Below are positions 54,476 to 61,968 of a DNA stretch of 64,000 nucleotides, in pieces; position 1 is the stretch's first letter, and each line of letters begins with the position of its first letter. Both the position numbers and the translations under genes were made by a program. Source of the DNA: Palsa-504 sp963789225 (GTDB taxonomy: Bacteria; Actinomycetota; Actinomycetes; Streptosporangiales; Streptosporangiaceae); NCBI GenBank assembly GCA_963789225.1, contig CAWBKD010000023.1:62001-126000 (forward strand), given 5' to 3'. Below the pieces are notes generated by a model. The model saw only the letters and a program-made list of their open reading frames with translations, ran no database searches and was not told where the DNA came from.

Positions 54476-54654
54476 GCCTTGCACGAGACCTTGGGGTTCA
54501 CGCCGGCATAGTTCAGAGGGCCCGCGGCAATCGTCACGATGACCGTGCTGGCCGTGGCGCAGCTCGGGCGCGAGCTGGTGAAGTAATGGCGCTGGCCGGC
54601 CGCGACAGCGCCGATGATGAGCCAGATGACCAACAGCACAGTTCCGATGCGCAC
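54472..54654 (-). CDS. Small secreted or membrane protein
   Basis: 60 residues, GTG start with GGAGG 7 nt before. MRIGTVLLVIWLIIGAVAAGQ is a hydrophobic anchor; the rest SSRPSCATASTVIVTIAAGPLNYAGVNPKVSC has two Cys that could pair outside the cell. The pattern GPLNYxGVNPK is common to actinobacterial small proteins of unknown role. Confidence 0.8.
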   Translation of the reverse strand: MRIGTVLLVIWLIIGAVAAGQRHYFTSSRPSCATASTVIVTIAAGPLNYAGVNPKVSCKA

Positions 54655-54681
54655 TACTACCTCCGGGAGGGTCAGGCGGGA

Positions 54682-54980
54682 CTAGACAACGGCCTGGTGA
54701 ACGGCACGGTGCCCGTCGTGCCGGGCCGGGGCTTCCTGGCGCAGGGCACGGCGCTCTTCGGGAGTGGTTCCTCCCCAGATGCCGTCCTGGCTGGTCTGCA
54801 GGCCGAAGGCCAGGCATGCGGCACGGACGGCGCAGGCCCGGCAGACTGCCTTGGCTGCGCTGATCTGGTGCAGCGCAGCGCCAGAAGCCGCGACCGGGAA
54901 AACAACTCCGGATCCTGCCTCTGGCAGGCGCCCCGCGACATCCAGCCGAAGGGGCCCGTCGCGGCATCTGATGACAGCAT
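54682..54980 (-). pseudogene. WhiB-family regulator with 1-nt frameshift
   Basis: Starts MLSSDAATGPFGWMSRGACQ (first Fe-S Cys). After QDPELF one T is missing in a T-run (near 54897-54900); the shifted frame gives FPVAASGAALHQISAAKAVC, then CRACAVRAACLAFGLQ and the WhiB turn GIWGGTTPEERRAL. All four cluster cysteines are present across both frames. WhiB proteins are [4Fe-4S] redox- or NO-sensing regulators bound to sigma A. Good TAGGAG ribosome site. Dead if the shift is real. Confidence 0.87.
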
Positions 54981-55128
54981 GAGCAAGCTCCTAGAAGATC
55001 AGGGCGGCTGCGGGGAACGCGCGGCGCGCCCAAACGGCGCACCGGCTTGCCGGCGCAGCCGGGCCGGTGCCGGCGCGGCGCGCGGTGACGGATGCGGGAC
55101 ACGATCCTCACCGGTCCCGGCTCGTGCC

Positions 55129-55284
55129 TCAGGCCGGCGGGTCATGCTCACCGCCGAGAAGGTCGTCCGCCAGTGCCGGCGGGTCGCCGTCGGCGCCTGG
55201 CCGGCGGGTCAGGTCCGGCTCACCGGCGGGCGGTGACTCGCGGCAGGCCCGGGCCGGCACCGGCGCAACCCGCACGATGCTCAT
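55129..55284 (-). CDS. Possible small hypothetical protein
   Basis: 51 codons from ATG 55284 with a GGGAG site and strong GC3 bias (MSIVRVAPVPARACRESPPAG...). Pro/Asp-rich, no family. Weak call. Confidence 0.35.
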   Translation of the reverse strand: MSIVRVAPVPARACRESPPAGEPDLTRRPGADGDPPALADDLLGGEHDPPA

Positions 55285-55543
55285 CGCCGGCTCCCGGGTT
55301 CGTGGCCTATCGGCGGTACGCGGTAAGGGTCTGGCTGGATGCATCTGGGCGCGCGCCGGATCTCCCGCTGATTCCGGGGACGATCACGGGGGGCTCCTGA
55401 CGGCGGGCCGCCGTCCCAGGGGCGGCGGCGGGAAGATATCGCTGGGGTCAGATGGATCGGGCTGCGGTGCCTGCTGCGCGGGCGGGGGCCGCCTTTGCCG
55501 TTACCCCGGCGCAGCACCGGGAGCAAGGCCCAGGTAAGCCTGG

Positions 55544-55717
55544 TCAGCGCTTGAGGGCGTCCTTGGCTTTCTCTGCTTTGAGCTTGAGCTTGCCGACGGT
55601 CTCGCCGGCTTTCCCTTTAGCCCGGAGCCGCTTGTCTCCGGTGGCCTTGCCGGCGTGCTTCCTGGCCTTGCCCTTCATGATCTTGGCTCTGGCCTTAGCC
55701 TTCTTGCCCAGGCCCAT
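55544..55717 (-). CDS. CsbD-family stress protein
   Basis: 57 residues from ATG 55717 with AGGAG. MGLGKKAKARAKIMKGKARKHAGKATGDKRLRAKGK fits the CsbD pattern (KGKxKExxGKxTGDxxLxxKGK), here unusually Lys/Arg-rich. CsbD-type proteins belong to general stress regulons. Confidence 0.8.
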   Translation of the reverse strand: MGLGKKAKARAKIMKGKARKHAGKATGDKRLRAKGKAGETVGKLKLKAEKAKDALKR

Positions 55718-56042
55718 GGCGGGCTCCTTTAGTCTTGGGTCAGCGGCGGTCCGGCGCATGAAAAAGCCCCGGATCCCTTTTGCAGCGCAGCCGCGGCATC
55801 CCGCAACCGCACCAGTCCACCAGGGTCCGGAGCAGCACCCTAACTTTACCCCCGCGCAGACCCGCGCGTACAGGGCGCCGCCGCCCAATACCGGCGTCCG
55901 ACCACGGAGAGGGCCGGAGCGCGTCGTGCTGCACCGGCCGCCCCGCGGCCTCGCCGTTTGCTGCTGTAAGCAAGACGTCGCGGGTCCCTGGCCCGCGTGC
56001 TGCTAGGCGGAATCGGTGAACAAAGTGTGGTAACGTGACAGA

Positions 56043-56259
56043 TGTTGCTCCGGACCCCGGCAGCTGCACCTGCGAAACATTCGCGGGTGCACGGCAGGGC
56101 CGGAGTTTTTCGTTATACGCAGCAGCGCCGGCCTGGACGCCGCAGACCGGAGGAACGGTGAACCCGCGGGAGAATTATTCTCCCTCCGCTGTGGAACGTG
56201 ACGGCAGGGACGGAAGTCACCAGTGAAGCACGGAAAGCGGCTTTACCGGAGGGAACTCT
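56043..56259 (+). ncRNA. Structured leader RNA, copy 2 (upstream of secreted protein gene)
   Basis: -10 TAACGT (56031-56036), then GTTGCTCCGGACCCCGGCAG as in copy 1, 7 nt later. Hairpin 1: CTCCGG (56048-56053) with CCGGAG (56100-56105), inner stem TGCACCTGCGAA / TTCGCGGGTGCA, then TTTTT. Hairpin 2: GGGAGAAT-T-ATTCTCCC (56168-56184). ATG 212 nt from the first CTCCGG, against 210 nt in copy 1. The bases in both hairpins differ from copy 1 in a compensatory way. Confidence 0.7.
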
Positions 56260-56850
56260 ATGAGATTCGCTACCAAAGCAGCGATCATGGGCGCCTTCGC
56301 CGGACCGGCGATCGCGGCCTTGATCCTCACGGGGGCGGGGCCGGCTAACGCAGCCGTCACGACCACCACCACACACACCACCTCGAGCAGCTCGTCGCCG
56401 TTCTTCCCGTACTGCAGCCCGCGCCATCTCGAGCGGTGGAACTTCAACGGCTCCTACAACACGGTCGACCTCAGCTACGGCACCAGTTCGTACACGTACT
56501 CAGTGCATTTCGTCCAGCGGGGCAGCTGCCTCAGCGGATCGCTGACCGATACGGGTCTGATGGCAGGCGAGCAAACCGGGCCGATTCACGGAACGGTCGT
56601 CCGGAACCAGGTCACGTTCAGCTTCAGGTATCCGACCGGCTTCCAGGGAACTCGGACCTTCAGCGGCTACATCGACCGGCGGGGCAATGTCTCCGGAACG
56701 TGGTCTGAGACGGGCTCCGAGGCCGGCAGTGGCACCTGGTCGCTGGCACACGCCGTGCGATCGGCGTGCCCGCAGTTCTACCCGTGGTGGGGATTCTTCC
56801 AGTACGGTGCGGGGTGCCCGGTCCCCTTCCCTTATTCGTTCTACCACTGA
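56260..56850 (+). CDS. Secreted beta-rich protein
   Basis: 196 residues. Signal peptide MRFATKAAIMGAFAGPAIAA with cleavage likely after GPANA (about residue 31). A Thr/Ser linker follows, then about 130 residues rich in Thr, Ser, Tyr with alternating hydrophobics (GTVVRNQVTFSFRYPTGFQG, GYIDRRGNVSGTWSETG), as in small extracellular beta-barrels. Four Cys. No family recognised. GGAGGGA site; transcript has the structured leader and ends at a strong terminator. Confidence 0.75.
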   Translation: MRFATKAAIMGAFAGPAIAALILTGAGPANAAVTTTTTHTTSSSSSPFFPYCSPRHLERWNFNGSYNTVDLSYGTSSYTYSVHFVQRGSCLSGSLTDTGLMAGEQTGPIHGTVVRNQVTFSFRYPTGFQGTRTFSGYIDRRGNVSGTWSETGSEAGSGTWSLAHAVRSACPQFYPWWGFFQYGAGCPVPFPYSFYH

Positions 56851-56870
56851 TCCGGCCTTAGGGCCCGATG

Positions 56871-56909
56871 GCCGCGCGCGGGGTCGCACGATCCCGCGCG
56901 CGGCTTTTT
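56871..56909 (+). terminator. Rho-independent terminator
   Basis: Perfect 12-bp stem GCCGCGCGCGGG / CCCGCGCGCGGC, 10-nt loop, TTTTT directly after, 21 bp past the stop of the secreted protein gene. Confidence 0.92.
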
Positions 56910-57093
56910 CGTGCCCGGGCGGTGGTACCACCGTTCGTTCGGCATCAGGAGATAAGGGGTTACGGGGGGCCGCGGGGGTGGCGGCGCCCGGCTGGGCAGG
57001 CTGGAGGGCCGGCCCGGCGGTGCCCTGCCACGATCGGGCGGTCAGCCGCAAACCATCCCGGGCGCTGTCGGCACGGCCGGTGCCCTCACGGCG

Positions 57094-58157
57094 GTGAACC
57101 GGGCCGGGATGGCGCCGCGGCCGCCGGACCCCGCCCGGGTCGCGGCCGCCGTCGCGCGATACCAGGCGTACCAGGCGCTGCGGCAGTTCCGGGCCCGGCT
57201 TTATGAGTGCCAGACCGCGCGGCCGGACGCCGCGTTCGAGCTGGTCGGCGCGATCTTGTGTGCCGATCACGCGGTCACGTCGCTGGTCCAGGTGAAGATC
57301 GGCTGCCTGGCCGCCGGGATGGCCGCGGGCGCCGACTCGATCGATGACATGGACCTGCTGCGCCACGGCGCGCTGCCCGCGGTGTTCGACCGGGTGCGGG
57401 CACCGTCCACGCTGGGCTCGTTCCTGCGCTCGTTTACCTGGGGCAATGTCCGGCAGCTGGAGAAGGTCAGCCGGAACCTGCTGGCCGGGCGCGCGCGGAG
57501 AACGCCACTGCTGCCCGGCGCGGACCAGCTGGCGTTCACGGACATCGACTCGATCCAGCGGCGGGTTTACGGGCACAACAAGCAGGGTGCGGCGTTCGGG
57601 CACACCAAGATCTCCGGCGACCCCGCGCTGGCCCGGGATCTGGCCCGATCGGCCGCCCGCAACCCGCGGACCGCCTGGTGCGTGACCGTCACCGACGGCG
57701 ACGGGCACGCGATCGGCCACGGCTGCGGCCGGCCCGGACCCGCCCGCCCCGCAGCGGAGTCAGCCAGAGGCCGGCCACCCGGGCCGCCAGGCGGCCACGA
57801 CCCGCCCGGCACGACCACGGAAAGCGGCCGCCCGGGATTCGCGTTCAACCCCGCCACCGCGCACGGCCCGCCCGGCGGGTACGGTACCTGGCGGCTGACC
57901 ACCGGGATCCCCGGACAGCGGGACCTGATCATCCCGCTCGGACCGATCACCACCGGCCAATGCGACCACCGGCACGAGGCCCTCGGCCACGACCCGGGCC
58001 TCACGCTCCGGCACCCTGTCCCAGGTCCGGCACGCCACCTGTACCGCCCCGACCTGCCAGCGGCCCGCCGCCCAGTGCGACTTCGAACACAACACCCCCT
58101 ACGAGGCAGGCGGCCGGACCTGCCTATGCAACGGCGGCCCGCCGTGCATGACATAAC
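57094..58157 (+). pseudogene. Three-part mosaic: transposase A / IS1380 transposase / DUF222-HNH nuclease
   Basis: One open frame joins three unrelated pieces. (1) 57094 to about 57285: FRARLYECQTARPDAAFELVGAILCADHAVTSLVQ, start of a different transposase type. (2) About 57290-57610: KIGCLAAGMAAGADSIDDMD to YGHNKQGAAFGHTKI, the N-terminal part of IS1380-family transposases. (3) About 57620-58157: DPALARDLARSAARNPRTAWCVTVTD, GGYGTWRLTTGIPGQRDLI, then after a frameshift near 58020 CDFEHNTPYEAGGRTCLCN, the HNH part of DUF222 endonucleases, cut short. All catalytic regions are incomplete. Confidence 0.75.
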
Positions 58158-58240
58158 GACACACTTCGTCGGCATGGCTCCCAGCCAACCTGGGTGCAGC
58201 CAGTTGGCGCATGGACAGACCCTGTTGCGGACTGACATGA

Positions 58241-58678
58241 CTACGCTGGATCAGGCCTGGGCTGGGGGCGCACCACAGCAATATCGGTCGCGGCGAAGTC
58301 ATCGCCGATGCACAGTACGGGGTGCCCGGTTCGCTCGGCGAGCGCGTATGTGAAGCAGTCACCGAAATTAAGCCCGGCTGGATGATGCCCTTTGCCGTAT
58401 CGCCGCCAGCCGCTCATCGCCCGGGCGGCCAGGTCTGCGTCAACGGGCACGATGTCGATCTTCGCGTCACGGAGGAACCGGTCGGCAACGTCTTGCCCGG
58501 CCGGCCAGAGCCTGGCCTCGATGACGATACCCAGCTCGACACGGATGGCGGCAGGCATGAGCCGGGCGAGGGCGTTCTCTAGGTGGACCGCGAACTCATC
58601 GCACCCCGGTTCGCCGAGGATGACCGCTACGGCTGCCGAGGTATCGACGACAAGGCTCCCGCGCGCCGGCTGCGTCAA
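58241..58678 (-). CDS. vapC: PIN-domain toxin VapC (module 3)
   Basis: 145 residues from TTG 58678, which overlaps the antitoxin stop (TTGA). LVVDTSAAVAVILGEPG, then RVELGIVIEA and FGDCFTYALAERTGHPVLCIGDDFAATDI contain the PIN acidic residues in the Rv0624/VapC30-like order. Predicted RNase. Confidence 0.9.
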   Translation of the reverse strand: MTQPARGSLVVDTSAAVAVILGEPGCDEFAVHLENALARLMPAAIRVELGIVIEARLWPAGQDVADRFLRDAKIDIVPVDADLAARAMSGWRRYGKGHHPAGLNFGDCFTYALAERTGHPVLCIGDDFAATDIAVVRPQPRPDPA

Positions 58679-58926
58679 CGCGGCAGGCCAGCGTCGTCGT
58701 AGCCGATGATCTCCTCTGGCGCCCGGCTGTCGGCAACCGGCAGGGCCGCCACATCGGCCGCCAGGCGCGCTAGGCGCGCCCTCATGCTGGCCGCGTGCCT
58801 GGCGTGCTCACGGTCGAGCCGCTCCCTGAGCGCGATCACGACGGCTTCGGTCAGCGTCTCGCCTGTCTCCGCAGCCAGCTCCCTGGCGAGCTGGTCCGCC
58901 TCGTCACTCTTGATGCTCAGCGCCAT
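58675..58926 (-). CDS. vapB: VapB antitoxin (module 3)
   Basis: 83 residues from ATG 58926: MALSIKSDEADQLARELAAETGETLTEAVVIAL is the PSK/Rv0623-type VapB start. Promoter TATACT sits exactly 6 nt before the ATG, with a perfect operator palindrome just upstream. Confidence 0.9.
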   Translation of the reverse strand: MALSIKSDEADQLARELAAETGETLTEAVVIALRERLDREHARHAASMRARLARLAADVAALPVADSRAPEEIIGYDDAGLPR

Positions 58927-58932
58927 GGAAGA

Positions 58933-58962
58933 AGTATAGATGACATGGCAGATTTCTGCCAT
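58933..58962 (-). promoter_or_regulatory. vapBC module 3 promoter and operator
   Basis: Perfect inverted repeat ATGGCAGA-TT-TCTGCCAT (58945-58962) followed, on the minus strand, by TATACT (58938-58933). Start codon 6 nt later: leaderless, autoregulated. Confidence 0.75.
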
Positions 58963-59128
58963 ATAGGGTCCCATCTCCAGCACGAACGATATCGCCGCCA
59001 TTTCCGACGCGCGGCCGAACCCTTGGGCTCAGACAGCAACCGGATGCTGTTTGACCAGCTCAGCGCATATATCTGCGAATGCGGTCATAGTTGGCCGTGC
59101 AGGTGATAACTACACAGGCTTCCCTGCC

Positions 59129-59593
59129 TCACCCTTCTGAGACGGATCGCAGATCCGGCAGCGTGAATAGGTCACGGCCCGCTGCGATGGCGTCGCGGAG
59201 CAGCCCGGCGACCGCGGCGGGCTGGAGGTCGATCGCGCCGAGCCCGGCGGCGGTCAGCTGGATCTGCTCCAGCTGGTAGGTGCCGCGCCCCGGCTCGCTG
59301 AACTCCGGCCCCGTGCGCGCGGCGAAGTCCCATGACGTGATCCGGCCAAGATAGAAATGCTGGCGCTCGCCACCTGCCCCGGAGTCCAGCACCTGCAACA
59401 GGCCGGTGATGTCCGCCTCGCCGCCGATCTCCTCGCTGATCTCGCGGCTGAGCGCGGCTCCCACGCTCTGGTCGCCGGGATCAACATGCCCGCCCGGCAG
59501 CACCCAGTACGTGGCCCGGCCAGGCCGGTCCCGGCGGATCACCGGCAGGCAGCCACCGGGAGTGACCAGCACGGCACGGACGCGCTCGATCAT
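59129..59593 (-). CDS. Nudix hydrolase
   Basis: 154 residues from ATG 59593. The Nudix box is GGHVDPGDQSVGAALSREISEEIGG, the variant with Asp and one extra residue before REIxEE. N-terminal RVRAVLVTPGGCLPVIRR is the usual first strand. Nudix enzymes split nucleoside diphosphates linked to X; the substrate is unknown. The gene stands near a vapBC module. Confidence 0.88.
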   Translation of the reverse strand: MIERVRAVLVTPGGCLPVIRRDRPGRATYWVLPGGHVDPGDQSVGAALSREISEEIGGEADITGLLQVLDSGAGGERQHFYLGRITSWDFAARTGPEFSEPGRGTYQLEQIQLTAAGLGAIDLQPAAVAGLLRDAIAAGRDLFTLPDLRSVSEG

Positions 59594-59648
59594 CCTTTCT
59601 CCCAGGTCATTGCCACGGGCAGCCGCCGGGAGCGATAACACGCAGGAG

Positions 59649-59735
59649 TCAGGCGGCAAGAAGTGGATGGGCCTTGGCCTGCTCATAGAGCGGCTCGGGG
59701 GCGACCGGCAGGTAGTTCTCCTCCACGACCTTCAT
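59649..59735 (-). pseudogene. DUF2442 remnant, only the two ends left
   Basis: A 28-codon ORF: MKVVEENYLP joined to VAPEPLYEQAKAHPLLAA. The first part is like the start of DUF2442 proteins, the second like their end (APExLYExAKAHPL); the 50 or so residues between are gone without frame loss. It starts one base after the DUF4160 stop, the usual order for this pair. Confidence 0.55.
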
Positions 59736-59736
59736 G

Positions 59737-60000
59737 CTACGCCAGCGGGCCGATGCCGAGCAGGGGCTCATTCCGCCGGGCGCGCTCCCAGTTCGCCAGG
59801 ATCTCATCACGCCGGAGAGCAGCCCATTCACGGACGAACTGGAGAGCCCTGGGGTCCAGGCTGCCGGCCAGCACCTCCCCGTCGGCCGAGACTGAGGCAC
59901 GGCGGCCCGCATGATAGGCGCGGAAATGGGCCACGGGATGATCGCGCTCGTTCCAGTACATGTAGATCACCACCCCGTAGAACGCGCTAACACGCGGCAT
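59737..60000 (-). CDS. DUF4160-family protein
   Basis: 87 residues from ATG 60000. MPRVSAFYGVVIYMYWNERDHPVAHFRAYHAG is the DUF4160 signature. Such genes pair with DUF2442 genes and are regarded as likely toxin-antitoxin modules; the partner here is gutted. Confidence 0.82.
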   Translation of the reverse strand: MPRVSAFYGVVIYMYWNERDHPVAHFRAYHAGRRASVSADGEVLAGSLDPRALQFVREWAALRRDEILANWERARRNEPLLGIGPLA

Positions 60001-60418
60001 GGCCCGACAATAGCCGCGCCAATCGCCACTCACAGGAAGAATCGTTAGCCGCTTACTGTTTTCCCAGCTCAACAGCCATATCTGCGAATGCAGCCATATC
60101 CCCAAATGCCGTCACGACCACCGCATGAAGCAGGACCCCGATGGCAAGTCGAGCAACTCGGAAACGGTGAGGTCCGGTGGACCAGCCCGTCGGGACGGCA
60201 GGACACCAACGAACCGACCCGGTACCCCATCTAACACGCCAGCGGGGAGGCTGATGGCGCGGCAGCACGGAGATACCGTTTCTGGTGCCGCCCGCCGCCT
60301 GTCCCAATTCCGCGCTGGACTCGACCCGCCTGCTCGCCCGCGCCGCCTTCGAGGTGGCGGTCGGCCAGCGAGCCATGCCGACGTGGCGCGGCGGCCCTAC
60401 GCGGAGCGGTTCAGTTAG
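60001..60418. other. Intergenic, no supported gene
   Basis: Only short frames without family pattern. It lies between the DUF4160 gene and the 3' end of the VOC gene. Confidence 0.5.
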
Positions 60419-60856
60419 TCAGCCGGCTACCGCCGCGGTCAGCTCAAGCTGGATGCCGTCGGGGTCCTCGAAGGGCAGCACGTCGATGCCGAACCCCGCC
60501 AGCCGGGTAATCTCGCCGTGCGACACCCCGCGCTCGTCGAACAGGCGTACCGCCTGCTCCAGGTCCTCGCGGCCGGGCACGCTGAAGCTGAGATGGTCAA
60601 GCCCGACCCGGTCGGAGTCGAAGCGGTCATCCGCGGGCGCCAAGGGCCGCAGCCCCATCAGCAGGCTCCCGCGGATCATGACCACACCGCCGAACAGGAT
60701 CTTGTACACCTCGGCCGCGGACGGGTCGTCATCCGGCGGGGACTCCACCGCGACCTGGAAGCCGAGCAGGCTGGTGTAGAACTCGCGGCTGCGCTGCACG
60801 TCGGTCACCGTGAGCCGCAGATGGTGGATCTCACCAACCGGAATCTGCCCGGGCAT
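60419..60856 (-). CDS. VOC (glyoxalase/dioxygenase) family protein
   Basis: 145 residues. EIHHLRLTVTDVQRSREFYTSLLGF and LDHLSFSVPGREDLEQAVRLF form the two beta-alpha-beta-beta-beta modules; metal ligands His (IHHL), His (LDHL) and Glu (IQLEL at the C-terminus) are present. Substrate not predictable. Divergent from the aminotransferase gene. Confidence 0.87.
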   Translation of the reverse strand: MPGQIPVGEIHHLRLTVTDVQRSREFYTSLLGFQVAVESPPDDDPSAAEVYKILFGGVVMIRGSLLMGLRPLAPADDRFDSDRVGLDHLSFSVPGREDLEQAVRLFDERGVSHGEITRLAGFGIDVLPFEDPDGIQLELTAAVAG

Positions 60857-61018
60857 GGTGCCGTCCTTTCCGCGCGAGGCGCCGCCACCCGCGCCGTCGG
60901 TCTCTGTGGATTAGCATCCCAGACGCAGACGACGGTGTAGCACAGTTTGCCCGCCGCTGTTCGCGCAGCGGCTTCCCCGATATCGTCGATCGTGGTCGGG
61001 TGGCGTTGGGAGGTCAGG

Positions 61019-61945
61019 ATGAGCGGCGCCGACGCGGTACGGTCCCCTTGGCCGGCCGGGGCAGCCTGGATCGACGGGCGGTACTGCCCGATCGAGGAGG
61101 CGAAGATCTCGGTGCTCGACCTGGGGGTCACCCGGTCGGACAGCACCTACGACGTGGTCCACGTGTGGCGCGGACGGTTCTACCGGCTGGACGCTCACTT
61201 GGACCGGTTCAGTGCGAGCATGGCCAGGCTGCGGCTTGATCCCGGGCACGACCGCGCTCAGATCGAGGACTTCGTGCACGGGTGCGTCCGCCACGCTGGG
61301 CTCCGCGACGCGTACGTCTCGATGACCTGCACGCGCGGCAGGCTGGCGGCGGGCAGCCGTGACCTGCGCACCGCGCGGAACTCGTTCTACTGCTACGCCG
61401 TGCCGTTCATCTGGGTCAGCAGCCCGGAGCGGCAGGCGACGGGGGCGAGCATGCGGATCAGCGAGTTCACGCGCATCCCGCCGCAGAGCGTGGACCCGTC
61501 GGTCAAGAACTACCACTGGCTGGACCTGGACCTGGCCCTGCTGGAAGCGTACGACCATCAGGCCGACCTCGTCGTGCTCCGGGACCTGTCCGGCGCGATC
61601 ACGGAGGGACCCGGGTACAACGTGTTCGCCTATGTGGACGGGCGGTGGCTCACGCCGCGCAGCGGCACGCTGCAAGGCATCACACGGCGTTCGGTGATCG
61701 AATTGGCCCGAGAGGCCGGGCAGGAGGCGAACGAGGGCCGGCTGAGCGCCGACGACCTGCGCCGGGCCGCCGAGGTGCTGGTCACGTCCACCGCAGGCGG
61801 CATCATGCCGGTGACCGTCGTCGACGGGATGCCCGTGGGGACGGGCGCACCCGGGCCGCTGACGCTGCTCCTCAAGGACCGCTACTGGGCCAGCCACGAG
61901 GACCCGAGGTACTCCACGCCGGTCCGCTACGACGAGCCGGACTGA
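61019..61945 (+). CDS. Class IV PLP aminotransferase (BCAT/D-amino-acid type)
   Basis: 308 residues from ATG 61019, GGGAGG site. AWIDGRYCPIEEAKISVLDLGVTRSDSTYDVVHVW is the class IV start; the PLP Lys lies in DPSVKNYHWLDLDLALLEAYD; EGPGYNVFAYVDG, TLQGITRRSVIEL and TSTAGGIMPVTVVDG are standard later motifs. It transfers amino groups between branched-chain or D-amino acids and keto acids. Neighbours (class II aldolase, amidase remnant) hint at a small-molecule catabolic locus. Confidence 0.9.
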   Translation: MSGADAVRSPWPAGAAWIDGRYCPIEEAKISVLDLGVTRSDSTYDVVHVWRGRFYRLDAHLDRFSASMARLRLDPGHDRAQIEDFVHGCVRHAGLRDAYVSMTCTRGRLAAGSRDLRTARNSFYCYAVPFIWVSSPERQATGASMRISEFTRIPPQSVDPSVKNYHWLDLDLALLEAYDHQADLVVLRDLSGAITEGPGYNVFAYVDGRWLTPRSGTLQGITRRSVIELAREAGQEANEGRLSADDLRRAAEVLVTSTAGGIMPVTVVDGMPVGTGAPGPLTLLLKDRYWASHEDPRYSTPVRYDEPD

Positions 61946-61968
61946 GGGCCGCTGCAGGCCGGAGCGTG

